In this document: positions 1 through 7,876 of the stretch, piece by piece
How the letters are laid out: each line of letters opens with the position of its first letter
Numbering within the stretch: the first letter of the stretch is position 1
Assembly (NCBI GenBank): GCA_004555535.1
Contig: SFHU01000036.1
Span: 1-24,959 of the forward strand
Reading direction: 5' to 3'
Origin: Clostridiales bacterium
GTDB taxonomy: Bacteria; Bacillota; Clostridia; Christensenellales; Aristaeellaceae
Length of the DNA stretch: 24,959 nucleotides
Notes under the pieces: model-generated
Told to the model about the DNA's origin: nothing
Databases searched by the model: none
What the model saw: the letters and a program-made list of their open reading frames with translations, nothing else
Translations under genes and position numbers: made by a program

Positions 1-4
1 CGCA

Positions 5-50
5 ATGTCATAATCCAGTATATAATGTCTTATGACATCTTATGTCGTAA
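5..50 (+). promoter_or_regulatory. Putative operator and -10 box upstream of the PHP phosphatase
   Basis: The 9-mer ATGTCATAA occurs at 5-13, its exact reverse complement TTATGACAT at 30-38, and a one-mismatch copy ATGTCGTAA at 42-50. The middle part forms the inverted repeat ATGTC-TTAT-GACAT (25-38) and, overlapping it, GACAT-CTT-ATGTC (34-46). A consensus TATAAT lies at 21-26, so the sites surround and overlap a likely -10 box. The matching -35 box would lie at or just beyond the window edge. This arrangement suggests a repressor site controlling rightward transcription. The regulator is unknown, and the AT-rich block contrasts with the GC-rich genes around it. Confidence 0.5.
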
Positions 51-212
51 TACTACATGATGGCGGGGCTTCTGTCAATAGCTTTTCGATATTTTTTCTC
101 AAAACTGTCAAATTTCTACAGTCATGTGTTCGGATTTCACACCATCCATGACCGGCATTCATCTTCCCCCCCGCCGTCGAACGCCCTTTCGGGCCCGGAA
201 GGAGTTTTCATC

Positions 213-953
213 ATGAAGGATATCCGCATTGAAGTCGACGCGCACACCCATACCGTCATGTCCGGCCACGCCTGGTCGACGCTGCAGGAGAACTGCGCCG
301 CAGCCGCCGCCAAGGGTATCCGGGCCATCTGCATGACCGACCACGGCGCCCGCATGAAGGGCACGGGCACCATCTGGGCGCCCTGGTCCTTTTCCCAGCT
401 GCCCGAAGAGATCGCCGGCGTGCGCGTTTACCCGGGCATGGAGTTCAACCTCTGGGACACGGAGGGCCATCTGGACGACTACCCGCCCAGCGCCTTCCCC
501 CACATCCGCTTCGGCATCGCGAGCATGCACAAGAACGTCATGCCCGTGCTCGACCGGGACGCGCACACCGAGGCCTACATCCGCGCGATGGATCACGCCT
601 GCGTCGATCTGATCGGCCACCCGGGCATTCCTGCCTACCCCGTGGATGAGGAGCGACTTGTGCGCGCCGCGTCGGAGCGGGGCCGGCTCATCGAGATCAA
701 CAACAACTCCTTCGTCGCGCGCCCCGGCTGCGACGGCGCCTGCCGCAGGATCGCGCAGCTGTGCATGCGCTACGACGTTCGCGTGTGTGTCGACAGCGAC
801 GCCCATTTTTCCGCGAACATCGGCGAGGTGCCCAAAGCCCTCGCGATGCTCCGGGAGATCGGCTTTCCGCCGGAGCTGATCGTCAACCTGACGCTCGAGC
901 GCTTTGAGGCCTACATGCGCGAGCGCGAGGCGCGCATGCGCGCGCAGGGCTGA
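213..953 (+). CDS. PHP-domain phosphatase, YcdX-like
   Basis: This 246-residue protein belongs to the PHP (polymerase and histidinol phosphatase) superfamily, close in length and layout to E. coli YcdX, a trinuclear-metal phosphoesterase of the cytoplasm. The metal-binding motifs are in order: HTHT with H11 and H13, TDHG near residue 43, the GMEFN acidic motif, IASMHK, LIGHPG, INNNSF and DSDAHF near the C-terminus. The start at 213 is chosen because AGGAG sits at about 200-204 with good spacing. An in-frame ATG at 57 would add 52 residues without family similarity. The gene is intact, unlike most of its right-hand neighbours, and stands alone on the plus strand. Its natural substrate cannot be read from the sequence. 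Confidence 0.85.
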   Translation: MKDIRIEVDAHTHTVMSGHAWSTLQENCAAAAAKGIRAICMTDHGARMKGTGTIWAPWSFSQLPEEIAGVRVYPGMEFNLWDTEGHLDDYPPSAFPHIRFGIASMHKNVMPVLDRDAHTEAYIRAMDHACVDLIGHPGIPAYPVDEERLVRAASERGRLIEINNNSFVARPGCDGACRRIAQLCMRYDVRVCVDSDAHFSANIGEVPKALAMLREIGFPPELIVNLTLERFEAYMREREARMRAQG

Positions 954-1098
954 ACCCGCGGAATGCGCACAAAAAAACGGGCCGTGCCCGCTTCGCAATC
1001 CATCAGAAAACAGGAGGGGGACAGAGCGTCCCTCCCGGCCTGTCGGTATGAGCAGATTCTTGATTCCCTGATGCTTTTCCTCGAGGGGAAATTGAATG

Positions 1099-1126
1099 TT
1101 TTCTCTCCCCCTTCGGGGAGAGAAAA
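1099..1126. terminator. Perfect 12-bp stem-loop, probable bidirectional terminator
   Basis: TTTTCTCTCCCC (1099-1110) pairs perfectly with GGGGAGAGAAAA (1115-1126) around the loop CTTC. The flanking A and T tracts allow it to work in both directions. It lies between the PHP gene and the minus-strand sugar-binding-protein remnant, where two convergent transcripts would meet. Confidence 0.6.
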
Positions 1127-1144
1127 CCCTTTTGACGACAGTGT

Positions 1145-1176
1145 AAGAGGGGCGCCGGAGCGCCCCTCTTTCCTTT
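1145..1176. terminator. Second perfect stem-loop, probable terminator
   Basis: AAGAGGGGCGC (1145-1155) pairs perfectly with GCGCCCCTCTT (1160-1170) around CGGA, followed on the plus strand by TCCTTT. It stands about 45 bases beyond the stop codon of the AraF-like remnant on the minus strand. It could terminate that transcript or back up the hairpin at 1099. Confidence 0.6.
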
Positions 1177-1214
1177 GTGCAGTTTCTCTTTCCTTTTGTA
1201 CGGGGCAGGTGCCG

Positions 1215-1829
1215 TTACTCGGCGTCCTCGGCCATGTAGGCGCCCAGGCCGACGACGCAGGACTCGGCGTCCAGGCCGGCGGACTCCAGCGCGCGCAGCG
1301 CGCCGATGGTGCCTTCCTCGTTCGCGCCGGTCACGAGCCACTTGGTGATCTCGGGATGCGCGGTGAACACGGCGGCAGCGGCGATGTTGCCCTTGTCGGT
1401 GGTGCCGTCGTAGTCGGCCTTGTAGATCTTCGCGGTGTCAAACTCCGGGCAGAGCTCGGTGAACTTGTCGTACTCGCCCTCGGCGCGCGGCACGCAGCTG
1501 GAGACGGTGTCCATCGTCAGGATGAGCAGCGCGCACTCCGGATCGGAGACCAGGTCGTTCGCCTTGGCGTACTCCGCAACCCAGGCGCCGTTCGCCTCGC
1601 CGATGACGTAGGCGTTGATGCCAACCCACGGCGCGATCTTGGTGCCGTCCGCGGTCTGCAGCGCGTCGTCAGCGGCGACGACCGGGATGCCGGCCTCGGC
1701 CAGCTTGTCCACAGCGGCCTGGGACATCGTCTGGTCCGGGATGCAGGTGACCACGCCCGCCGCGTTGTTGGCGATGGCGTTGTCGATGGCGCGCAGATAC
1801 TCCTCGGGGCTCATCTTCGCGTCGACATA
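1215..1829 (-). pseudogene. AraF-like sugar ABC transporter substrate-binding protein, both ends missing
   Basis: About 205 residues of a periplasmic-binding-protein-like sugar receptor (Peripla_BP_4 class). They resemble the middle of the arabinose-binding protein AraF: AAGVVTCIPDQ, PVVAADDAL, HPEITKWLVTGANEEGTIGALRALES. Such proteins are secreted lipoproteins or periplasmic proteins of about 330-380 residues that deliver sugar to an ABC importer. The signal peptide and roughly the first 70 residues are absent: coding similarity stops near 1829, where the reading runs head-to-head into the TPR remnant on the other strand. The C-terminus is also short. The frame stops at TAA (1215-1217) just after GLGAYMA, where AraF has another 80 or so residues. 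No ribosome binding site or family start is present, so it cannot be a working receptor as assembled. No permease or ATPase partner is nearby. Confidence 0.7.
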
Positions 1830-2604
1830 TGACAGGGCCGCGGCGATGTGGGAGCGCAGCGCAACGCTCGATCCCGCCTTTCCGACGGTCTGGCGCAACC
1901 TGTCGCTGGCCGCCTACAACAAGCAGGGTGACGCCGCGAAGGCCCGCGAATGCATGGAGCGCGCCTATGCGCTCGATCCCACCGACGCGCGCGTGCTGCT
2001 GGAGCTCGACCAGCTCTACCGCAAGCTCGGCATGCCGGTTGAGGAGCGCTTCGCCTTCCTGCACAGCCACCGGGAGACGGTGTTCATCCGCGACGACCTG
2101 ACCGTCGAATACTGCACGCTGCTCAACGACATGGGCCGCTACGAGGACGCGCTCGCCATCATTCTGAACCGCAAGTTCCATCCGTGGGAAGGCGGCGAGG
2201 AGGCGGCCGCCCGCCATCTCTCCCGCGCGGCCGCGGGCAACAAGGAGCCGGCCAGCGCCATGTACTACAACGACCAGCCGGCGGAGCTGATCCTCTACGA
2301 GGGACTCGCCGCGCTGGCTCTGGGCGACAGGGATCACGCCAGCGCCCGCTTCCACAAGCTGATCGCCTACGGCGAGAAGCACTACTACGACCGGGTGCAG
2401 ATCGACTATTTCGCGGTCTCCCTGCCCGATCTGCAGCTCTTTGACGAGGATCTGACGCTGCGCAACCGCGCGCACTGCGAATACCTCATCGCGCTGGGCA
2501 GCTATGGTCTGGGCGACAAGGCGCGCGCCAAAGCCTGCTTTGACGCGGCGCTGGCGATCGACTGCTCGCACCAGGGCGTCATCCTGCACAAGAAGCTGCT
2601 CTGA
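1828..2604 (+). pseudogene. DUF5107-type tetratricopeptide protein, 5'-truncated
   Basis: The frame carries TPR helices (YDRAAAMWERSATLDP, ARECMERAYALDPTDARVLLELDQLYRKLG) and the hallmark blocks of the C-terminal half of DUF5107 proteins: FHPWEGGE, SAMYYNDQPAELILYEGLAAL, YGEKHYYDRVQIDYFAVSLPDL. Full family members have an N-terminal DUF5107 domain and exceed 1,000 residues, so most of the gene is missing. The frame becomes TPR-like at about 1828, exactly where the AraF remnant of the opposite strand begins. There is no credible start codon; an ATG at 1846 lies inside a TPR helix. A second, in-frame loss is likely near 2196, because FHPWEGGE runs almost directly into the AAAGNKEPASAM block, which is normally about 60 residues further on. 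The C-terminus looks complete and ends before a good terminator. Confidence 0.65.
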
Positions 2605-2647
2605 TTCGCCTCCTGTGGGGGGAGGAAACTACCTCCTCTTTTGAAAA

Positions 2648-2704
2648 AGGGGCTGTCCCAACCGGCAAAGCCTGCCGGGCGGGACAGCCCCTGATTCTGT
2701 TTTT
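2648..2704. terminator. Bidirectional rho-independent terminator
   Basis: AGGGGCTGTCCC (2648-2659) pairs with GGGACAGCCCCT (2681-2692), with an inner stem CCGGCA/TGCCGG (2662-2667 and 2673-2678). A T tract follows at 2700-2704 on the plus strand, and TTTTTC follows on the minus strand. It serves both the TPR gene (stop at 2604) and the convergent opp cluster (stop at 2768). Confidence 0.85.
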
Positions 2705-2767
2705 GGCATCCTGTAAAGCATGCTTCAGCGGACAAGGCGTCCGCCCTTGCCGCTCCGCCTCTGCGGC

Positions 2768-3665
2768 TCAACGCATCGTCCCATCCTCCCGGCAGAGCAC
2801 AAAGTGGCCGGGCTTCATTTCGCGCATCGCGAAATCGCCCTGGCCGTCGCCCGGCGTGTAGGGGGTGCGCGTGCGCGTGCGCTCGCTGCGCGGATCGGGC
2901 CGCGGGATGGCGGAGATCAGGCTGCGCGTGTAGGGATGCAGCGGATCGTCGTAGACCGCGTCCGCCTCGCCCATCTCCACGATGCGCCCGCGGCACATGA
3001 CGGCGATGCGGTTGGAGATGTATTTGACCATCGAGAGGTCGTGCGCGATGAACAGATAGGTCAGCGCGCGCTCACGCTGAAGCCGCTCGAGCAGGTTGAC
3101 CACCTGCGCCTGAATGGAGACATCCAGCGCGGAGATCGGCTCATCGCAGACGACGAAGCGCGGCTGCGTCGCCAGCGCGCGGGCCGCCGGAAAACTCGTG
3201 CGGATACTGGTGATAGCGGCGCTCCGGTTCCTCAATGCCCACGAGCTCGAGCAGCTCGAGCGCGCGCGCCCTGGCCTGCGCGCGGCTGACGCGCCTGTGC
3301 AGGGAGACCGTCTCAGCGATCTGCCTGCCGATCTTCATCGTCGGGTCGAGCGCGGTCATCGGGTCCTGGAAGATCATCGCGATGTCGCCGCCGCGGATGC
3401 GCCGCATCTCGCGCGCGGACTTCTGAAAGAGGTTCTCCCCCTCGAAGAGGATCTCGCCGCCGTCGATATGCGCGTTGCGCGCCAGCAGGCGCATGATGGC
3501 CCGGCAGGTCACGGACTTGCCGCTTCCCGATTCGCCGACCAGCGCCAGCGTCTCCCCGCGGTGCAGCACAAAGCTCACGTCGCGGATGGCGTGCACCGTG
3601 CCGGCGAACGTGTCAAACGAGACGCGCAGATTGCGCACCTGAAGCACATTGTCTGTGTCGTTCAT
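2768..3665 (-). pseudogene. Chimera of OppD (N-terminal part) and OppF (C-terminal part), oligopeptide ABC transporter ATPases
   Basis: From 3665 to about 3184 the frame encodes about 160 residues of an OppD/DppD ATPase: Walker A GESGSGKS at residues 44-51, Q-loop FQDPMTALDP, and the region up to the ABC signature (YPHEFSGG). There the frame changes. From about 3184 to 2768 another frame encodes the C-terminal part of an OppF/DppF ATPase: ARALATQPRFVVCDEPISALDVSIQ (Walker B), YLFIAHDLS (H-loop), DPLHPYTRSLISAIPRPDP and the oligopeptide C-terminal extension. The rest of oppD and the start of oppF are missing, and the join sits in the signature motif common to both paralogues. The product frameshifts and ends at residue 174, so it cannot be active. 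The oppD start has AAAGGAG and lies 19 nt after the oppC stop. I infer two normal ATPase genes existed here, powering peptide import at the inner face of the membrane. Confidence 0.85.
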
Positions 3666-3684
3666 GTCATTGGCTCCTTTGCGG

Positions 3685-5319
3685 TCATTCCTTCATCTTC
3701 GGGTCAAACGCGTCGCGCAGGCCATCCGCAAACAGGTTGAAGGACAGCATGATGACGCACAGGATCGCCGCGGGAATGAACATCTGATACGGATAGAGCT
3801 TGAAGACCTTGTAGCCGCCGTTGAGCAGCGTGCCCAGCGACGCGTTGGGGATCTTCATGCCCACGCCCAGAAAGCTGAGGAACGTCTCAAAGAAGATGGC
3901 GGAGGGAATCGAGAACATCGCGCGGACGATGACGACGCCGCTGATGTTGGGCAGCACGTGGGAAAGCGCGATCTTCGCGTTCGTGCAGCCGAGCGCCCGG
4001 GCCGCCTGCACGTATTCCATCTGCTTGATGCGCAGCGTCTGCGCGCGCACGACGCGGGCCATCGGGATCCAGGAGGAGATGACCAGCGCGAGGATGATCG
4101 AAAAGACGCCCGGCTCAAACACCAGCAGCATCAGCACGACGAGCACGAGGCTGGGGATGCCCGAGAGCATCTCCAGAATGCGCTGCATCAGCAGATCGGC
4201 GCGCCCGCCCTTCATCGCGCTGGTCAGGCCGTAGACGACGCCGATGCTCAAATCCAGCAGCACCGCGACAAAGGCGATGAGCAGCGAGATGCGCGTGCCG
4301 TAGAGCGTGCGCGAGAAGAGGTCGCGCCCGAACTCATCCGTGCCAAAGAGGAAGTTGACATCGTCAGGCACGCCAGCCATCGCGTAGCGGTCGACGCGGT
4401 TGCCGCGGAAGGAGATCGTGCCGTCAACCCCGGGGATCGAGACGCCCGGGATGCACGGCGGCAGGTTGGCGTAGGGAATGTGCTGCTCGTTGGGCGGATA
4501 CGGCGCGAGCACGGGCGCCAGCAGCGCGATCAGAATGATCACAAGAAGCAGCGTCATGCAGAAGACGGCTGCCTTGTTCTTGCGCAGGCGGCGCCAGGCA
4601 TCCTGCAGAAAGGTGATCAGCGGGATGAGCGCGTTGCGCAGGCCGTGTGTGAAGGCAATGCGGATTTCGCCCATGCCCTTGGCGCGGGCCAGCTCGATAT
4701 AGTCGCTGGAGAGCACCTCGACCATCTCCGTGCGGATGAAGCGCGCGGCGTCCGCCATGGGCGAAATCGACAGCGCGAGCGTCGGCAGGATCGTCGAGCG
4801 GAAGCCGTCGTTCCAAAGGCCGATGGGCAGCCAGTTGAGCGTCACGGCGAAGATGAACTGCAGAATGACGGCGACGACAAAGTTGGGCACGGAGCGCCCC
4901 GTGATCGCGAAGAGCTGGCAGAAGACGTCGACAAACGTGTTCTGCTTCATCGCCGCGATCGCGCCCATGATGGTGCCGATGATCGTGCCGAAGACGACCG
5001 CCTGCAGGCCCAGCTGGATGGAGGGGCCGATGCGGCTGCCCAGCAGCGAGGCCACGGGTTGGTCGGAGAATTGCAGGGAAATGCCGAAATCCCCATGCAG
5101 GATGTTGCGCATATAGTTTCCATAGCGGACGAGCAGGGGCTTGTCAAAGCCGTATTTCACGTTGAGCGTCGCCAACTGCAGCTCCGTCAGCTTGTCCTGA
5201 TTGTTGTAGGGCGTGCCGGGCAGCGTGCTCATCAGGAAAAACGTCACGGAGGCGATGACAAACAGCGTGAGCGCCATATACAGCAGCCGCGTCGCGATGT
5301 ATCGGATCCATCTGTTCAT
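3685..5319 (-). pseudogene. In-frame fusion of truncated OppB and OppC oligopeptide permeases
   Basis: The 544-codon frame begins as OppB: MNRWIRYIATRLLY, first membrane helix, STLPGTPYNN, and the EAA loop DYIELARAKGMGEIRIAFTHGLRNALIP at about residues 207-233. After about residue 238 it becomes OppC (DAWRRLRKNKAAVF, LLAPVLAPYPPNEQ, FGTDEFGRDLFSRTLYG) with its own EAA loop MEYVQAARALGCTNAKIALSHVLPN and a complete C-terminus. The last two membrane helices of OppB, the stop, the intergenic space and the N-terminus of OppC are absent. Normal OppB and OppC are separate subunits of about 310 and 300 residues that form the membrane channel. Such a fusion lacking helices is not a known architecture, so I read it as a deletion or assembly join near 4603-4609. 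The start at 5319 has AAGGAA about 8 bases upstream. An ATG at 5361 lies in the leader. Confidence 0.85.
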
Positions 5320-5434
5320 GCCGGTATTCCTTATTCTCTGTCGAAGGGGGACGACGAACATGAAAGGGGGAAGGGCGGCAGACGCCTGCCGGAGCCTTCC
5401 CCCTGAATGCTTGCCGATTTCGGGCTTTGCCGCC

Positions 5435-6261
5435 TTACTCCTCGAAGTACGCGCGGGTCAGATCGAAGACGCCGTAGCCCAGCTGCTTGGTGACGTAGCC
5501 CTTGAGCGCCGGGTTGACGAGGAACTCCTTGGTCGCCTGCTCCAGCGGGATGACGACCGCGTTGTCCAGCAGGTACTTGTTCGCCTCGCCCAGGTGCGCC
5601 CAGCGGGCCGCGAAGTCGGTGCCGTCCTCGATGTTGAGCTTGTCGATCAGCGCGGCGAGCTCGTCGGACTGCCACTGGCTGTGGTTATGCGCATAGTCGC
5701 TGCGATGCTGGTTGACGTAGGAGGTCGGGTCGTAGAAGGCCTCAAATTCCTCATCGCTGTTCAGCTTGTCGGTGTTGGATGCGCCGACGCCGTTGTCCGG
5801 CTTGACGACGACGGGATAGCCGACCTCCCGGATGAACGCGAGACAGCCCTCCCTGTCCGTGACCAGATGGAAGCGCGCGGTTTTGACCCCGGCGCGGGCA
5901 TAGCCCTCCTTCATGCGCGACTTGCGCTTGACGGCGTCCATATCCGCCGTCTTAAAGCCCGTGGGGATGTTGAAATCCGTGCGCAGGCGCGCCTCCAGCT
6001 CCAGCCAGTATTCATTCTGGCTGTCGACATAGTCGATCGGGCCGTATTTGAAGATGAAGAACGCCACAGCGCGCAGCACCTCGTCGTAGTTTTCAAGGCT
6101 GCGCACGGCGTAGTATTCCGTCAGCGAGCGGCGGCAGTCCTCGCCGATGGCGTCATAGGAGGCGTCGCCGATGCCCAGCACGTTGACGCCAGGCCCTTGA
6201 GCCTGTCGCAGAAGTTGTAGAACTGCGGGGGAAAATGCGGGGAGAGAAAGATGACATTCAT
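5435..6261 (-). pseudogene. Chimera: ATP-grasp protein N-terminal part joined to the C-terminal end of an OppA-type binding protein, with a frameshift
   Basis: The start ATG at 6261 has a strong AGGAGG 9 bases upstream and gives MNVIFLSPHFPPQFYNFCDRLKGL. The frame then breaks near 6194: a run that should read GGG on the coding strand appears as GG, and the protein continues one frame over as NVLGIGDASYD. That frame shows an ATP-grasp ligase N-lobe (YVDSQNEYWLELEARLR, MKEGYARAGVKTARF, GYPVVVKPDNGVGASNT). Near 5735-5742, after DEEFEA, it switches in frame to the last 100 residues of an SBP_bac_5/OppA lipoprotein: YDPTSYVNQHRSDYAHNHSQW, AALIDKLN, VIPLEQATKEFLVNP. The rest of the ATP-grasp gene and nearly all of oppA (well over 1.5 kb) are missing. 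The oppA remnant directly precedes oppB, as expected for an opp operon. The ATP-grasp substrate is unknown. Confidence 0.75.
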
Positions 6262-6316
6262 GCGTTGATTCCTCCTGATCGCTCAAGGATTGTTTCGTTT
6301 GCTTCCTTCATCTGCG

Positions 6317-7066
6317 TCAAAGCCACAAAAACCGCATCCACACCGGCACCTGCTTTTCCCAGCTGGCCTCGTTGTGCTGTCCGCCCTCGTGGCGGTGCAT
6401 CCAGGTCGAGGCGCCCTTTTGCTGCATACGGCCCTCGAGCTCGTAGAGCGCGCGCTCGATCTGCGCGTCCGCCGGGCCATATTCGTTCGTTCCCCAGCTG
6501 AGGAACACGCGCGTATCCGGCGAAAGCTCATCGCGCGCAATCTCGGCGCGGAAGGCCTCCATCGCCGGGAGCACGGAGGGCGAAATCACCGCCGCCTTGG
6601 AGAAATAGCGGTTGTGGCGCAGCACGCCGTAGAGCGCGAGCATGCCGCCCATCGAATAGCCGGCGATCGCCGTCGCCTCGCGGAAGGGCCAGGTCGGATA
6701 TTCCCGGTCGATCATCGGCTTGAGCTCCTGCGTGATGAAGCGCATCGTCGCCTCGCCGCGCCCGCGGATTTCGCCATAGATGGCGCTTTTGATGTCAAAG
6801 GGACAGTATTCATGCACGTGGGTCACGTCCTCTGCCGAGCACTCGATGCCCACGACGATCAGGCGCTTTTCCCATCGGTCGAGGAATTCCTTGAGACCCA
6901 GGCTCTTGCCGAACGTCGCGTTGTGGTCAAAGAAGAGATTGTGCCCGTCGAACATGTAGAGCACGGGCAGGCGCTCCCCGCCCCGGCCGCAGTCCTCCGG
7001 AAGATAGAGATGGAGCCTGCGCTCCTCCCCCGCCGGAGAAAAGAAGATGCTTCGCTTGACAACCAT
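6317..7066 (-). CDS. Alpha/beta-hydrolase fold esterase (Fes/EsteraseD-like)
   Basis: A 249-residue cytoplasmic hydrolase of the putative esterase family (Fes, esterase D, S-formylglutathione hydrolase-like). The nucleophile elbow is GYSMGG with Ser138, preceded by the block LPVLYMFDGHNLFFD that is typical of these enzymes. A late histidine (H231 in EGGQHNEASW) would complete the triad. The acidic member is probably in the strand after LSWGTNEYG. There is no signal peptide. The length matches the family and both ends look whole. Its stop is 55 nt upstream of the ATP-grasp start, so the two may be cotranscribed. The ribosome binding site is weak (GGAAAG). The substrate could be a carbohydrate ester or a ferric siderophore, and the sequence does not decide. 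Confidence 0.75.
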   Translation of the reverse strand: MVVKRSIFFSPAGEERRLHLYLPEDCGRGGERLPVLYMFDGHNLFFDHNATFGKSLGLKEFLDRWEKRLIVVGIECSAEDVTHVHEYCPFDIKSAIYGEIRGRGEATMRFITQELKPMIDREYPTWPFREATAIAGYSMGGMLALYGVLRHNRYFSKAAVISPSVLPAMEAFRAEIARDELSPDTRVFLSWGTNEYGPADAQIERALYELEGRMQQKGASTWMHRHEGGQHNEASWEKQVPVWMRFLWL

Positions 7067-7202
7067 GCCGCTTTCCGCTTTTAACCCTGTTTTCCTACCG
7101 GTTAAGTAAGATTTAAGTCAAAATACTCCATTCCGGGCCCTTCTGTCAATCCATTCCCGACAATTTTCGTTATTTTTGTCCTGTAGCCCCTCATTCGGGC
7201 AT

Positions 7203-7242
7203 AAAAAAGGCCTTCCTTCCCTTTCGGAAGAAGGAAGAGCCT
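7203..7242 (-). terminator. Rho-independent terminator of the Rrf2 gene
   Basis: Read on the minus strand, AGGCTCTTCCTTC pairs with GAAGGAAGGCCT and is followed by a run of T (7203-7208). It lies about 30 bases after the Rrf2 stop codon and separates that gene from the esterase. Confidence 0.75.
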
Positions 7243-7273
7243 CAGATTTTCGGCAAAAGCGCTTTCTGATTTG

Positions 7274-7705
7274 TCATGCCTGTTCGCCGCGCGCGCGGAC
7301 ATCGCCGTCGAGGACGTTCTGCAGCGTGATGGAATCAAGATAGCGCTCCATGACCCGGTCAAGCTCCGTCCACACCGGCAGCGTCAGGCAGAAGCTGCAG
7401 CGCGCACAGCGGTTGGGCGCGTTCTCCATGCAGGCGACCGGCTTGAGGCTGCCCTCCACGGCGCGCAGGATCTCTCCGACGGTGGTTTCCTCCGGGCGTC
7501 GCGCGAGGCGGTAGCCGCCCTGATGGCCGCGGTTGGTGATGAGCAGGTCGTGCCCGTTCATCAGCGGGACGATCTGCTCGAGGTATTTTTTCGAGATCTC
7601 CTGCCGCGCGGCGATGTCCTTGAGCGTCACGTAGCCCTCGCCCTGATTCTGTGCCAGATCCAGCAGCATCCGCAGCGCATAGCGCCCCTTGGTCGAAATC
7701 TTCAT
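7274..7705 (-). CDS. Rrf2-family transcriptional regulator with a cysteine cluster
   Basis: A 143-residue DNA-binding regulator. The N-terminus MKISTKGRYALRMLLDLA is the family signature. The winged helix continues through LKDIAARQEISKKYLEQIV and the recognition and wing segment GHQGGYRLARRPEE, followed by VGEILRAVEGSL. Four cysteines (92, 100, 103 and 106) in the usual C-terminal position could bind an iron-sulfur cluster, as in IscR, NsrR or RsrR. The pattern C-x7-C-x2-C-x2-C gives one more cysteine than the classical three. No isc/suf genes are adjacent, so its target is unknown; redox, nitric-oxide or cysteine sensing are all possible. The start at 7705 has a modest GGGG site. A consensus promoter precedes it. 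Confidence 0.88.
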   Translation of the reverse strand: MKISTKGRYALRMLLDLAQNQGEGYVTLKDIAARQEISKKYLEQIVPLMNGHDLLITNRGHQGGYRLARRPEETTVGEILRAVEGSLKPVACMENAPNRCARCSFCLTLPVWTELDRVMERYLDSITLQNVLDGDVRARGEQA

Positions 7706-7807
7706 CGTCCCAGCCCCTTGCTTGCATACTTCCAAAGCCCCGTCGGCATTCCGGCAAACGTGGATCGTCTCTCAGCTCCGCCGCGGGCACAGAGCAGCTT
7801 TTTTTGT

Positions 7808-7836
7808 ATTATACCGCCTGGCCGCAGGAATTTCAA
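7808..7836 (-). promoter_or_regulatory. Sigma-A type promoter for the Rrf2 gene
   Basis: On the minus strand, TTGAAA (7836-7831), a 17-base spacer and TATAAT (7813-7808) precede the Rrf2 start by about 100 bases. It is arranged back-to-back with the plus-strand promoter at 7877. Confidence 0.8.
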
Positions 7837-7876
7837 GACAGCTCCTTCCTTCTCAATTCAACGCCCATTTAACCCA

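Noticed and set aside
159..198. GCCCTTTCGGGC hairpin before the PHP gene as a terminator
   Set aside because: The stem is only four base pairs, with no T tract, and it lies inside the leader just before the ribosome binding site.
1828..2604. A genuine bidirectional or overlapping gene pair at the AraF/TPR meeting point
   Set aside because: Neither frame has a start or ribosome binding site there, and each lacks conserved N-terminal parts of its family, so truncation explains the overlap better.
3649..5406. 585-codon plus-strand open frame opposite oppB-oppC
   Set aside because: A highly charged Arg-Asp-His-Glu shadow of membrane helix codons. The minus-strand frame has clear permease motifs.
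7085..7140. TTAAGTAAGATTTAA as an Rrf2 operator upstream of the esterase
   Set aside because: The two halves do not pair well beyond TTAA/TTAA, and no proper -10/-35 pair could be placed beside it.
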